A DNA stretch of 64,000 bases from positions 24,381,274-24,445,273 of the forward strand of contig OZ022257.1 of the NCBI GenBank assembly GCA_963978905.1, written 5' to 3'. The notes under the pieces were generated by a model that worked only from the letters and a program-made list of their open reading frames with translations, had not been told where the DNA came from and ran no database searches. The stretch is from Trichostrongylus colubriformis (Eukaryota > Nematoda > Chromadorea > Rhabditida > Trichostrongylidae). Of the stretch, positions 47,034-59,323 are shown piece after piece; position 1 is the stretch's first letter, and each line of letters opens with the position of its first letter. The position numbers and the translations under genes were made by a program.

Positions 47034-50000
47034 ATGGGCGACGAACACTCAACGCGTTCCTCAGTGAGCGCTGACAACGAAAACAGTGAAGCAGAAAGTT
47101 TGCATACTATCGACCAAAGCTCCATAGGCTCAAATGAATCAAAGGTTTGGTTGTATATCTCTGATCTTCATATTTTTGTGATTATGGAAATATCGGATTT
47201 TGATCCGCTACTGTCCAGGCTCCCGCTGGGTTCCTCGGTTTTTAATTTCCAGTGAATTGTGACCCATGCGGCTCTTTTATTCCGTGGCAGCCGAATATAT
47301 TGCTTTCATCGTAACCGTGGGTGTGAATCCGCTTAAAAGTGTTGTCCTCTATCTAAATATGAAGGGAGCACCATCTGATGACATCAGTTGCTGATTTAGG
47401 TAGTATCAAGTGAAATGTAGAGAAAGTTCAAAAAGTTGCCTTCAAAGCCTTGGTCTCGGAATTCAGCGGAATTTCGCCCTAGTCATTGAAAAAGAAGCAG
47501 TTATTATGTTTAGTCACAATCTCATCTCTTCTCCGCGAAACTTATCCAATTATTATGGTTTACACCTTTGTTACTTTTTTGCCTCTCTGTTGCGGGGCAT
47601 CACTTTGTGTGCATAGAGGTTAAGTTAAAATGCGAAAACGCTGACTGAGCACGTACTCTTTTTGTGCGTCTTCTTGGCCGGCGTAGGAATTCATCACCTA
47701 TCACAGCTACTTCGCTGGAGATTTTGTTTGTTGCTTTGCTCAGTGATCGACTAGTGTTTACGAGCCATTACAATTCGCTGACCGAAGACCAATGTCAAGG
47801 CGTCGTTCGGGGCTAAACTCGTTCTTCGCGAAGACGTGCAGTTTTTGGTGTATGACATTATGCGCAATAAGCTGAACGTTACAGCCGATATGAAATCTGA
47901 GTGAAAGCAAATAAAGGTGAGGTGTTATGCGAAAAAATAGTTTTTCAAGTACGGGCTGTTGCTGTTTGTGATAGAAATTGACGGACCTGTTCGTGAGAAA
48001 AGATTCATCTTTGTTGTAGGGGGGAGTGAGGTGGAGAATGGGGCTGTTCGATTGGTGCTGAATTCCTTAATGTTTGAAACTTTCCATCATTTAATGAATT
48101 ATAATTGTTTTTGTGATCAGTGGATGCAACCTTTCTACCAAACATCCCGTCGGTTGTCCCGTATTGCCATGACAACTGCAGGCTGAGGATGTAATCCTTG
48201 TCCATAAACATCTGGTAGTTCAGGGACCGGATTATCAGTCCTTATCTTAATCTGCATGACATCGACTTCGCATTCATGCATGTAGGATGCATGTATATCG
48301 AAACGGATTTGTCGAAAATATTGAAAAGCAAATGCAATATAAATAGCCAAAAATGTGAAAGGTACTTAAATTGGAATCTGCTTATTCCGATACAGATTTA
48401 TTTACCTTGGGCTGTGTAAACAAATGAAAGAGCTGTTGTCATATTTTTTACAGCTCCATTACTATTGCTTGAGTTGTAGGCGTTAGGGGCGCAAATATCG
48501 GCATCTGTAGAGCATTGCACAATTCGCTTTCAACCCACTTTGCTCAGTTTTCAAGAATATCTTTTTTCACCTTTTGCTGGTTTTCACCCATTAAAAATAA
48601 AAACTATCATGTATCGCCAATTTCGACCAAGCTTCGCTTAGTATGGTGAACTATTAAAAATATGGGCAATAATGCCGCGGCCTTAACTCCGTGGTGAAAG
48701 GTCGTTCTTTGAGCTCGCTCTTGAGATTTACGACGTGAGGCCTATGCAATTTAAGTGTTAAGATCACCTTTCGGGGGTGATACGAATATGCGGTGATGAT
48801 CCAGAAAACGATATTAATTCTCCGGAGATTACTGGTTGCAGTGCGACGTTATTGAATCATTATCAGTGTTTCATCTACATTAAAGGCACCGTGAGGGATG
48901 AGAACTGGGAATACATGTTCTCTGAAATGAGATCTTCCACTTTAGAAGGAGTGATATGTAGCGAAACTAATAATCCATTGAAAAAGTACGGCTTGAAGTC
49001 TTATCACGATCTCGCGGCACAGGTGTCGTTCTGCAGTTCATCAGCTGGGCAAGTTGCCGGCGAGGGCGAGACAACGTTTGCGACCGGGTGATTCAGCCCC
49101 TCCCCATCTGCATTTACCTCTGGCTAGTGATGCAGAGGGGCGCAAGAGAGAAGGGAGTCCATTCCTCGCGGTTTTCGCTGTTTTATTCGGAATTTGCCAC
49201 TTCCGGTTTCTTCAAGATGTATATCAGTCTCTGTATTCCCTTTTTCTCAGGATCAATCCACCGCGAGCAAAATAGGTGCTTTCTTCGACAGAGCTAAGAC
49301 GAAAGGCAAGAAACTAGTGGGAAAAAAGGAACATTCGAAATCGCCTGGTGTGTTTTATTAAGTTATCCATTTAACCAGTAGATTCGTAGATGGTAGCTTA
49401 CCACATAATCCCCTCTCAAACTGCAGAAATGTCGGAAACCGCTGCACAATGTACCATTGTTAAATCCACTGCAAGTGAAGACAAGGAGGACGAAATGGTG
49501 CAGGTCGAGGAGAATCCCGAAGTAACTTTTGAACCTATTAAACCTTAATTTAAGGGCCATATTTGTGATCATTTAGAGCGTGGATAGTCCGGCAATGATT
49601 TATTCGCTGGGTCAGCGGTTCCGGAGTATGCCATTCTTCAAATATCGTACGATGCTGCTTGGTATATTACTCTCTATCACATTCGTTTTTCCTGGTGAGA
49701 TTTTTTTTAATCATCTTTCTGAATTCATCAGTTTTCTTTCGAAAGGGTATGTTTTGTTTTTGTGTTCCTTTCCAGGGTTTTTGACTGGTCTTCTATGGGG
49801 TCTTTATTTGTCGTTCATCGGTTTCCTGTACTTGTTTGTTTCTGAACCGAAGGCCAAGGTTAGCATACTCTACTTTTTGCTTCTGAAGTTTGGATAGTTT
49901 TTGGCTTCTGTGTGATGCGCCGCGCAATCTAGTTTTATCCAGAATCCAGGTAACAAGTCAATGTGATTTGCCTTTGCAATTACTTGCAGGGGCAATCCGA

Positions 50001-53000
50001 TGTACAAGTCAGTGCTTTTGTTCTCCCAGACGAGTCTAGTACCAACTCACCGACTCCGGAGGGATGGAAAGCTTGCCTGTCTAAGTTTACGTTTATGCGG
50101 GTTTCACCCCCGCCTATGAGACGGGAGTTCGCCACTTCTAGGGTTTTCAGGGGAAATTCATCCTTCAAAACCGTCAACTTTCTGCTTTTTGCATAAGGTG
50201 CTTATGAATTTTGTGGTCATCAGTCGAGTTCTACATGTTTTTTTATTTATTTTTGCGGTAACCCTACTTTATATCCGATTAGCAGGATTTCCAGTGCACA
50301 TGGTGAGGTTTTGAACTCCTTTCCGCATTTGTAATATGATAAATTCAGGCGAGCGGTCAAAAGTACATAGCATGTGCACGATATGTCAGTTGCTCAATAT
50401 ATGGAAGTGGCTAAGCTTTTTATCTGCGCGGCAATGAAAAATTATTGAAAACCGTATCTCGCATGAGAAAATTGGGATATCTGACGATCACGGCTGTGGT
50501 CGTGACATTCGCAGCAACATTGATGTGAACAATCCAACACAAAAACCAATGTTGAAGGGTCATAGCACTTGACAAAACATACAGTGCTCTGCATAAAAAT
50601 ATAGCCACCTACGAATTGTGGCTGACGTGCAAGTGTTCCGACGAATTTTCCGAGAGGTCAGGTCACCAGCGTTGCGTGGAGGACAGTCCATTATGGAAGA
50701 GACTAAATTAGTATTCTCATCAGACTAAAACTTTATATTGCGGGCTGTTACAGTAACTAGCTTCCACATTTTCTACAAATCTTTTCTGCTTTCAGTCGGA
50801 ATTTGTATGTAATGGAAAATGTTACAGCATAACCATTCATATTAAATACATCCGAGTTCATTACACATTTACCTTCACAAATAACTGCCTTAATTCGTGA
50901 CCTTTATCTTTGACATAAGTACTCCAGTTATCTAGTCAAGATCTTGAAATCAGTGGTAAATCAATCGTTTCGTGAAGCAAGTCCACGTATGGGTCCTGAC
51001 CCCGCACTAATCATCAGAACACATGCAGCACCAACAACGTCGACAAATCGGCATGTAGCTTTCATTGATCTAGATCTTCTATAGATCCATAGAAGCTACA
51101 TGTCGGCTTGTCGACTCCCAGCAGGTACTATTGTTCCCCTTCGGTGCTGAATATGAAGTAGCTTCCGCAGTCCCGCATGTGATTCATGAATACTGTCTTA
51201 CTGCAGAACTGCGCAGCTCCCATTGTATGAGTGTTTCGCTGATCTCATCATGAGCGTTCGAAGTTTTCGGCGTTCCCCTTGCAGTCATTCAATGATGCAA
51301 TGCTTTACTAATTCTTTCAGATTGATCGCCATCCTTCTTTCGCTAACCTCGACGACATTGGCACGGTAAATGGAAAGTTTGAGCAAGCTTGTGAGGCAGA
51401 TGAGGGTGAAGGAGATGCGCTTGGGATGCACGAAGGCGTTGTATACAGGGTAATTGTTACCATTTTGATGTTTATTTTTAATCTTTTTGATCGCAGTATG
51501 TCAGCTGTCTTTAGGGGTGGATGAATGAGCTAAAAGGCAAGTATTCACCTGCAACATATCACGTCAACAATGCTCAATCTGTGCTCGTTCGGCTAGAGGT
51601 TGGTTTCCTCTGCTATCTTCTCTAGTTAAATGGTCATAGTACCAGTTGTCGTTTAGGGCACCACTTTACGAATATCTCGACCCGAGAAAGCAGTGTTGAA
51701 GCACGCTTTCTATGAAGATCCCACTCTGACACAACCACAACCTACCATGGTCTCTCAAACGTTGTACAGTCTTGAGGGAGCTCGTGTTAGTTGATATCTT
51801 CGCTTCATTTTTTTTTAGGTAATCTCTGTTTTCTTGCTGCATTGCGGGCTCTGCAGAACATGTAGAAGATATTCCTTTTTGAGTTGGTTTGCCGGTTATT
51901 GTAGCTCGAAAGGGAGGTCATGGGAGGCGGTTTTTATCATTGTGGGGAGGGCAGTTACGCTTTCCACCAGTTTTTCACTCTACATGTTGCTGTAAAGTTT
52001 GAAATATGTAATGTTGATTTATCTAACGTGAAAAGCAAATGTCAGGTACAGTATGAGACGCTTCACCAACAATTTTTCTGTTTGAAGATTTCGTAACACT
52101 GAATGGATTAGTCGTTCCGATGTACATGAATTCAACGACTTTGTGATCTATTTATCCTTTTGGCTAAGGCTCTGCACATACAGTTTTAGGTATCTCTGCG
52201 GCCGAAACGCTTGGCGTCGAGGCGATGGTGGAGCCGAAAATACCCCATTTATATCAGATTTGCCCGAAGACCTTCAGATGCCGTAAACATAGCGACACCA
52301 CTTTCACGGTCAGCCTGTTTCTCATTTCTCCTTTTTCGTTGAACTTACAATAGCAGACAGCTGGTGATTATTTGAAGCACTTTTCCCTTTATATTCAGTG
52401 TAAGGGGTTCATCGTGGTTATTGGGCGGTGTTTATTAGCTTTGCTCATAACCTGGATTTCTAACGTTTCCAGATCGTGCTATTTTGCACCAACACACTGG
52501 AATCACATGCCCTTTTTCCAATCTGAATGTAGCGACGTTGGCGTTAGTGTTATGGGTATACCCCTTTGTGAGTGTTGTCTCGTCCAAAAATTGGTCGCGT
52601 ACTAGGAGTGGTAGTTGTAGTCATCAACTCTGCATTGTTCTATTCATGGCGATACTCGTTTTGGATTGGAAAACAACCCAGTAGCTCTTCAGTGCAACTT
52701 CTTCGAATATTTTGCATCCATTTACCTCTGCAGAGTGTTTGTTAATAATAGTGCTTTTAGTTCCGTATCTATGCACCCCGTGAAGACAGCTCCTGATCGC
52801 TTACCATTTATGGAACTCTCTTATGATGAGGGCTATACTGCTGAGACGGATTCAAGCGACGAAAATGATACAGAACAGACGCAAATGTGTCGCGCTTCCT
52901 CCTTCAGCGATATGCCTGACTTCTTGAGTATGTCTGAAGGGGCTCAACGACCCGGAAAGGAAAAATCGTTATATCTGTTTGGGAGAGCTGCCCGAGAGAA

Positions 53001-56000
53001 GGAACGCTGGTTCCATTTGTGAGTATTTTTTTTTACAAAATTACCTTTCGTTTGCAATATTGCTCACCATTTCAAGACTTCGCGAAGCTTGTGCACAGTC
53101 GAGAACACACCGAAGAGCTCGAGCAGAAAGGAGTTGCAGCGTACACTATCCTGATGTGAGTTTATTTTTACACGAGCTTCGATGAAAACAGCTCGTGTGC
53201 TCTGTGAATCATTTTTGGGCGTTTCATGTGTAGGTATTCTAGATTGTCGAATGGTTTATTTTGTTCAGAACTTCCCAAACAAAACGTCTTCTAATTTGCA
53301 TGCGAGTTCTATATTTGAAGATGCAGTCTACAGAAAAATTCATAAGCAGTTTGCCGAGTAAGTGTGGTGTTTAGCGAAGTGTTCTTGATTTCAGTCTGTT
53401 ACTCTGATTCTTTTGGAGTCTGATCGCTTCTTAAATTTAAGGCAGATATCTATCATGCTCGGCTATGGAGTCGCTCCGCCTGAGCGAGGATCTACTGTCT
53501 CCCTTGATCTTGGCACAATGAAGTGGAAACCTGGACTTCCCGAAGAGAACACGGACTTGGTCGAATCGATCAACTCTCTTGGAACTAGGTACAAGTATAG
53601 CACGCCGCTTGGAAGAATCTCTTAGAAGTATAAAATTATTGTTTTCTTCTTCAGGATCTTTTTTGATTTTTGTCGCGACGAATTCTGGGCCACTCAAGTG
53701 AAACATAAAATTCAAAGCAAGTTGGCTACGATTCATGTAAGTGCTATGTGATGGATTCCTTTATCCGGTAATTACGAATTATGATTATGGTAGTTCTTCA
53801 TAGGGCGGAGGTTTTGTAGTGACAGGTGGCCCACACACCACTTTCGTGGTGCGGGGATCAGCATCAACGAGCGTCCAGGCCAACCAAGCCTTCCATCCCT
53901 CCGGGGCAGGTGAATTGGTGCCAGATTTGCCTGGGAGGATAAAAGCATCGCATCGGCTGGCCCCGCAGGTCATTGTAACTCATCCCACAGTAGAGATTGA
54001 TAAACGCCAATAATTTTATCCTTTAGTTCCTCATAGTATCGTTTTCAGCTGCCTTACTTTATCGAGACGTTGGAGCTTTCATCGTTAACCCTTGGAAGGA
54101 CCGCACCGAGAATTGTTGGCGTTTATACACCGAAGCTGAATGAGTGGGGGATCTGGGTAGACTTGGAGGTGAGTGTGCTAGTGTTGATATGGTAATAATT
54201 CATTTGTAGAAAGTCACTTAGTTTTCGTCTCGGAGTGAGAAAGGTGCATATTTGCCCTTTGTTATCATTATTTTATTTTATCGTAGTGTTCCTCAGCTTG
54301 ACAATGATCTAAATACCCAAGGACAACGTGCGGCTCCAAAAGTTTACTCGACAAATTCAAGAGACTGCAGGCCTAAAATTTTTTGAAGGCTTCGGAAGGT
54401 CTCTGTGTGATCAACTTTTTCAGGAGATTGTGTGGAGCAGAAAGAAATAATAAAAATACTCGCTCAAATTAGGTTCATTTGGGTGATCAGGTTAGGAGGA
54501 TAAAATACGTCAAAAATCTGATCTCGGATCAGTGTAGTTTGGTTCTTTTGAGGTGCAATTAGCAATACCATGGAGATCTGCTTTCTGCTCCATACCATCC
54601 TTGGCACGACCTGAAGAGGGTTAACACCGTATTACTGCAAAGTATTTGAAATAACTTTTTTTTGTGACTTTGACATCTCATCGAGTTTTTGGTGAATTTT
54701 AGTCTTATGTTGTTGTTGAACGCTCGTATTATTTGATTTTTTTGCGCTCCACCACTGGTTGGAAGTTTGATCGCTCGAAGGGACATCACGTATACATCAG
54801 TTATGCGCATGAGATGTATGGCTGATTTTTTGTCATATTGCTGTTTGTTAACACGCCCTCATTTCTGTATGTTGATAGAACTGATTTACGAGTGATCACC
54901 TTCAGTATTACACCTGGACAGCTGGTTGGAACTGGGTCCATAATATGTGAGCGTGGAAACGGGATGAAAATTTTTTGCTCTTGAGGAGATGTCATAGTAG
55001 GGACACGACTCGAGCGCTGCTGCCGAAATCAGTTTCTGTTCTTACAAGGGAAGGCGAAGTGGCCACTTGCAATAAGACACCTTTCACTCGCCGCGCTTTT
55101 GAGCGCTGATCTCGAATTTGCTCTCAAAATCTGCCAAATGATCCTCTGGGTAGAGTTATGGAGGTTTTTCTAAACGCACCGGGTCCACATGTGTAAGCGT
55201 GTTCCTCGGTCACGTTGCAGATGAATTGAAGTGAAAATTCAAAGCATGGCAACAGCAGTATAGCGCGGAGGTAATCGTGGTGGGCGATTCGGTTTGGTGG
55301 GATCATGACGGGATCCCCATAAAGGCACTTTTTTTTCTTATTATAAGGCTTTCCCTTTTATGCCTGAGGAACATCCGCAAAAGTGTTTTCATGCACAATA
55401 ACTGTCGTATTCGTATTTCGCGTATTGCACTATCCTTATCTTCAGGTTTGGAAGACCCGAAATCCAGCTTGTTTAACGAGCATACTCCTGTAAGTCAATA
55501 ATTGGGCATTTCGCGTCAAGCGACTATGATATTCGTGCTCAGGGGGTCAAATACCCCTCTACGTAAAATATTCAGCCAGATCGAGTTTTTGACCTTACTT
55601 CGGAAAAAGGGGTTGGCCTGGGATAGGGTGTAATATTTCCTATTTTTTTTTGAAAAAAAAAATCCTGCAAGCATGGCAAAGATAACCTAACATGCCTACC
55701 ACAGGTCCTCCACACGAAATATAAGTGAAAACGGCCAAATAAGAGCATTTGCTCGGTTCAACGACTCCCCCCCCCCCCCTGTTTAATGTGTTGTCACCCA
55801 AATAGCCATGAATTGTTCCGAAACTTGGTCGAATTTTCGAATTGGGTAGGAACTTGTGTCATGGGGGTAACTCGATCTTCCAAACACGAAATCACACCGA
55901 TTTTGCGGAGATTACCAAGCTCGCGCCCTACAGGCCTCCGGACTTACCATGTAATGGTATTATTGGGTTGGGGAATAAGTCCTTGCGGTTTTTTTAACCC

Positions 56001-59000
56001 CGTTTTTCTCATTGTTCCCTTCATCTTTTGACAAAGCTTATATATGTTTTCGATAGAGCTTTTTTTGCTCTACAAAGTGCTAATATCTGTTTTTCGATCC
56101 CTTCGTCTACCTGATATTTATGAGGTTTGGAATTGAAGTAAGCTGGATGCAAAAAATAGGCACTTGCGCACTTCATCTTTCTCGTCTGCCATCAAGATCA
56201 GAGAGTGTGTGTATATGTTTCGATAGAGCTTTTTCAGCTCTACAGAATGGTACTACTTTTTATTCGAATTGCTCAACTTTTTGTTGTTTTTGAGACTCAC
56301 AAATGCAGTACTCGCAAAAGTGTGCACTTTCATTACCATCTCTTACTCGCCTACCATCAAGATTGGAGAAGGTGTGCATATATGCATTCGATAGAGCTTT
56401 TGTTGCTCTACAAGATGGTACCACTCTTTTTTTGTATCCTGTCACATTTTAGCATGTGGGGATAAGATTCCACCTTTTCTTCAACTCGAAATAGCGTAAT
56501 GAAAATGAATTTTTTTGGCATAATGTTTTGCACTATTTGATAGAGCTTTTTTCGCTCTACAAGATAGTGCCTTCAGTTTCTGTTCAAATTTAAAAATTGA
56601 ATTAAACGAAAACTGAAGGCACTATCTTGTAGAGCGAAAAGAGCTCTATCAAATATTGCAAAACATTATGCCAAAAAAATTCATTTTCATTACGCGATTT
56701 TGAGTTGAAGAAAAGGTGGAATCTTATCCCCACATGCTAAAATGTAACAGGATTCAAAAAAGAGTGGTATCATCTTGTAGAGCAACAAAAGCTCTATCGA
56801 ATGCATATATGCACACCTTCTCCAATCTTGATGGTAGGCGAGTAAGAGATGGTAATGAAAGTGCACACTTTTGCGAGTACTGCATTTGTGAGTCTCAAAA
56901 ACAACAAAAAGTTAAGCAATTCGAACAAAAAGTAGTACCATTCTGTAGAGCTGAAAAAACTCTATCGAAACATATACACATACACTTTTTGATCTTGATG
57001 GCAGACGAGAAAGATGAAGTGCGCAAGTGCCTATTTTTTGCATCCAGCTTACTTCAATTCCAAACCTCATAAATATCAGGTAGACGAAGGGATCAAAAAC
57101 AGATATTAGCACTTTGTAGAGCAAAAAAAAGCTCTACCGAAAACATATATAAGCTCTGTCGAAAGATGAAGGGAACAATGTGAAAAACGGGGTTCAAAAA
57201 AACCGCAAGGACTTATTCCCCAACCCAATAGATATTTGAAAAACCTCAGTAGCTCCACTCAAAGTGGCAGATGCAAAATACAGGTTTCAAATCAGCGTTC
57301 AAAAGCGCATCGAATGATATGTGTCTCTTTGCAAACGGCCTCTTCGTCTGGTAACCTTCCCTTGTTAATAACGGTGCTTCTGATTAAAAGAGTCGTCCGC
57401 GGAAGAAATCCCAGTATTCTAATTTTTCAACCGAATTTTATTTATTAGTTTCCATCTATGTAACTAATCAAGGTGTATGCAACTACCTATTTGAAAAGTT
57501 TTCATGCTGATACAATCCTAAATGATTTTCATTATTCAGATGAAGTATGGAGGTGGTATTCGCTTGGTTCTTCAAACCAGTGTGAACCTTTTGAAACTCC
57601 GCCAGGGATATACAAAGGTAGAACACTATATTCCTTCCCGGTTGTTTATTCTTGTTGTGATCTGCTCTATTCTTCAGTTGAATCAATTAACAGATTTGAT
57701 CTTACCTTTATCTATGCTTTTTTGAAACAAAAACGGTACTTACAACATGAGCACTTCCTATAACCATGTACTATTCATTTCTCAAACCATATGAACTTTT
57801 ATGACTATCCTAATCCAATTTTAGGTGGAAACTGCGAGAAAAATATCTCGTCTTACAAACACAATGGCATACCCCACGTCTCACTACTCAGATGAGGATC
57901 TGCCAGAAAGTCCTGAGAGTAGCCCTGATGAGGATTTTGGCGCCAAAAATAACCTTGAAGGGTTCGTGATTCAGCTTCTTTTTTAGACCCTAAGGTCTGT
58001 GTTGGCGTTTGCGCTTACGATGTTGTTTCAGTCCAAGTAAAGAACGGACTGGGAAGAAGATCATTTCGTTGGTAGAGCGTGCAGCACAAAGCAGCTTCTT
58101 TCAGAAGGCAGCCAAATTACCAAAAGTGGCTAAGGTGTGCTGGATATGTCTGTACGATTGCCTTTGATGAGGAATTCATTTCCAGCTAATAGAAGATGTT
58201 TCCTCCACTCCTCTCATTCTGAATGTTGAAGTGGAAATGCTTGAGGGCCCAATCACAGTAAATATTCCTCCTCCTCCATCTGATCGGCTGTGGTACGTCA
58301 GATTTGAGTCCCTTCTTCTCTTATTTCGCGACCTTGCATTCATCGTTGTTTATGTGATCTCAGACATTTCCTTTCTGATACCTTGATGGTTCTTTACGTT
58401 GCTTTTTTTCTTTTGATGTTTTGAATATCGCATTGCCTTTCATGACGCCTTTTGTTCACAGTTTGCAACCAGTGCTCCGCTGTCGCTGTTCATGAGAAGC
58501 TTCTTAGTCCCCTTCTTAAAAAATCATGCGGGGGAAAATGATTGTATTTGTCTGATAAGGGCCGCATACAAATTAACGCGAAAAATGTGAGAAACCGGCA
58601 ATGCTGCAGTTCCTCAAAGTGGCGGACAGAGGGGGGGGGGGGGGGGGGAAGGGTTTCGAGACGGGGAGCGGGACTGTTTGCGTAACTTTCTGTTGCCATT
58701 ATGCGTGCGTCTCTGACCGCGGCGACGACGGGGCGCGCTCTGACTCTGAGTCCCCCGGCCGCCACTTTGAGAAGCTGCACTTGCCGGATTCTCACTTTTC
58801 CGCGTGAAACTTTGCATGCGACCCTTATTAAGACAACATAAACATATGGGTAACAAAGAAACCAATTTTTCCGCACGACTACTTCGAGTATTTGTGTAAC
58901 GTGGTTTCAACACAGATAGTGCGTTTGCTGAATGATATTGACCGATAGACGGGGTGGATCGTAGGTGCTCAGCCAATGCTGAAGTGTTATTCTGTTTTGA

Positions 59001-59323
59001 AAGAAAAAATAAATAAAGAAAGGGTACGTCTCCACTGTGGCCGTGATGTGCGTGTGTTTTTTATAAACCGAGTTACTTGTAAACTTTCGGAGGATAATAC
59101 TTCCTATCTTAGGTATGGCTTCCGGCGATCACCCCTTGCCTCTATCAAGGCCGTTCCTCAAGTTGGTGATCGATCTGTCGATATGACCACTGTGTCGGAT
59201 TGGATCGAGTCGAAACTTCTTCTACTCATCGAAAAGAATCTTGTGTGTCCCAATATGGACGACATCATACTGCCCGTTATGTCTGGTAATGAACTTATAC
59301 GCAAAGGTGCATACAACCATTGA
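47034..59323 (+). CDS. tex-2: TEX2 orthologue, ER-anchored SMP-domain lipid-transfer protein
   Basis: Twenty exons: 47034-47144, 49251-49347, 49427-49521, 49577-49694, 49776-49858, 51321-51449, 51515-51598, 51657-51785, 52190-52308, 52761-53018, 53077-53155, 53269-53357, 53442-53588, 53655-53736, 54049-54168, 57540-57617, 57825-57961, 58032-58134, 58186-58292 and 59113-59323. They sum to 2,376 bases, 792 codons, with every junction in phase. Residues about 125-163 form a hydrophobic hairpin (LTGLLWGLYLSFIGFLYLF) that anchors the protein in the ER. Residues about 210-434 form a PH-like region split by an acidic Ser/Asp/Glu insert, ending GRAAREKERWF. Residues about 440-790 form the SMP domain, ending DWIESKLLLLIE and NMDDIILPV. 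TEX2 and yeast Nvj2 move lipids at ER contacts with endosomes or vacuoles. The start may be trans-spliced, since TTTGTAG directly precedes the ATG; an extra 5' exon is possible. An AATAAA lies near 59672. Confidence 0.95.
48884..49195 (+). repeat. Interspersed repeat family R2 in tex-2 intron 1
   Basis: Shares GGGAATACATGTTC, GGCGAGGGCGAGACAACG and CTAGTGATGCAGAGGGGCG in order with 8225-8582. The 104-codon frame through its left part follows the repeat. Confidence 0.65.
49990..50090 (+). repeat. Short interspersed repeat in tex-2 intron, inverted partner at 53860-53970
   Basis: The frame reads like an exon (SSTNSPTPEGWKACL) but the same sequence, inverted, recurs at 53860-53970, and removing it leaves the tex-2 phase intact. 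It is taken as a repeat. Confidence 0.65.
51039..51115. repeat. Long hairpin in tex-2 intron
   Basis: The arm starting GTCGACAAATCGGCATGTAG pairs with the arm ending in its near-complement, giving a stem of about 35 bases and a short loop. Confidence 0.7.
53860..53970 (-). repeat. Short interspersed repeat, inverted copy of 49990-50090
   Basis: Complement contains CCGGAGGGATGGAAGG, matching the partner in another tex-2 intron at roughly 70% by eye. Confidence 0.6.
55963..57228. mobile_element. 1,266-bp near-perfect palindromic mariner-type element in tex-2 intron
   Basis: It starts TTGGGTTGGGGAATAAGTCC, ends with the exact complement, and is flanked by TA (55961-55962 and 57229-57230). The two arms of about 615 bp are nearly identical, with the turn at about 56580-56610. 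Each arm carries four spaced copies of a module reading GATAGAGC, a T-rich loop, GCTCTACA, which is itself a small hairpin. No transposase is encoded. It lies in the 3.4-kb tex-2 intron between the exons at 54168 and 57540. Confidence 0.92.
58520..58880. mobile_element. Foldback MITE, family A copy 2, in last tex-2 intron
   Basis: Inverted arms share TAAGGG(C/T)CGCAT and CTCAAAGTGGCGG, and the order of landmarks matches 176-527. An 18-base G run lies in the left arm at 58631-58648. Edges are approximate. Confidence 0.65.

Noticed and set aside
49990..50196. Exon-like frame in a tex-2 intron (SSTNSPTPEGWK)
   Set aside because: The tex-2 phase is perfect without it and the same sequence occurs inverted at 53860-53970, so it is a repeat.
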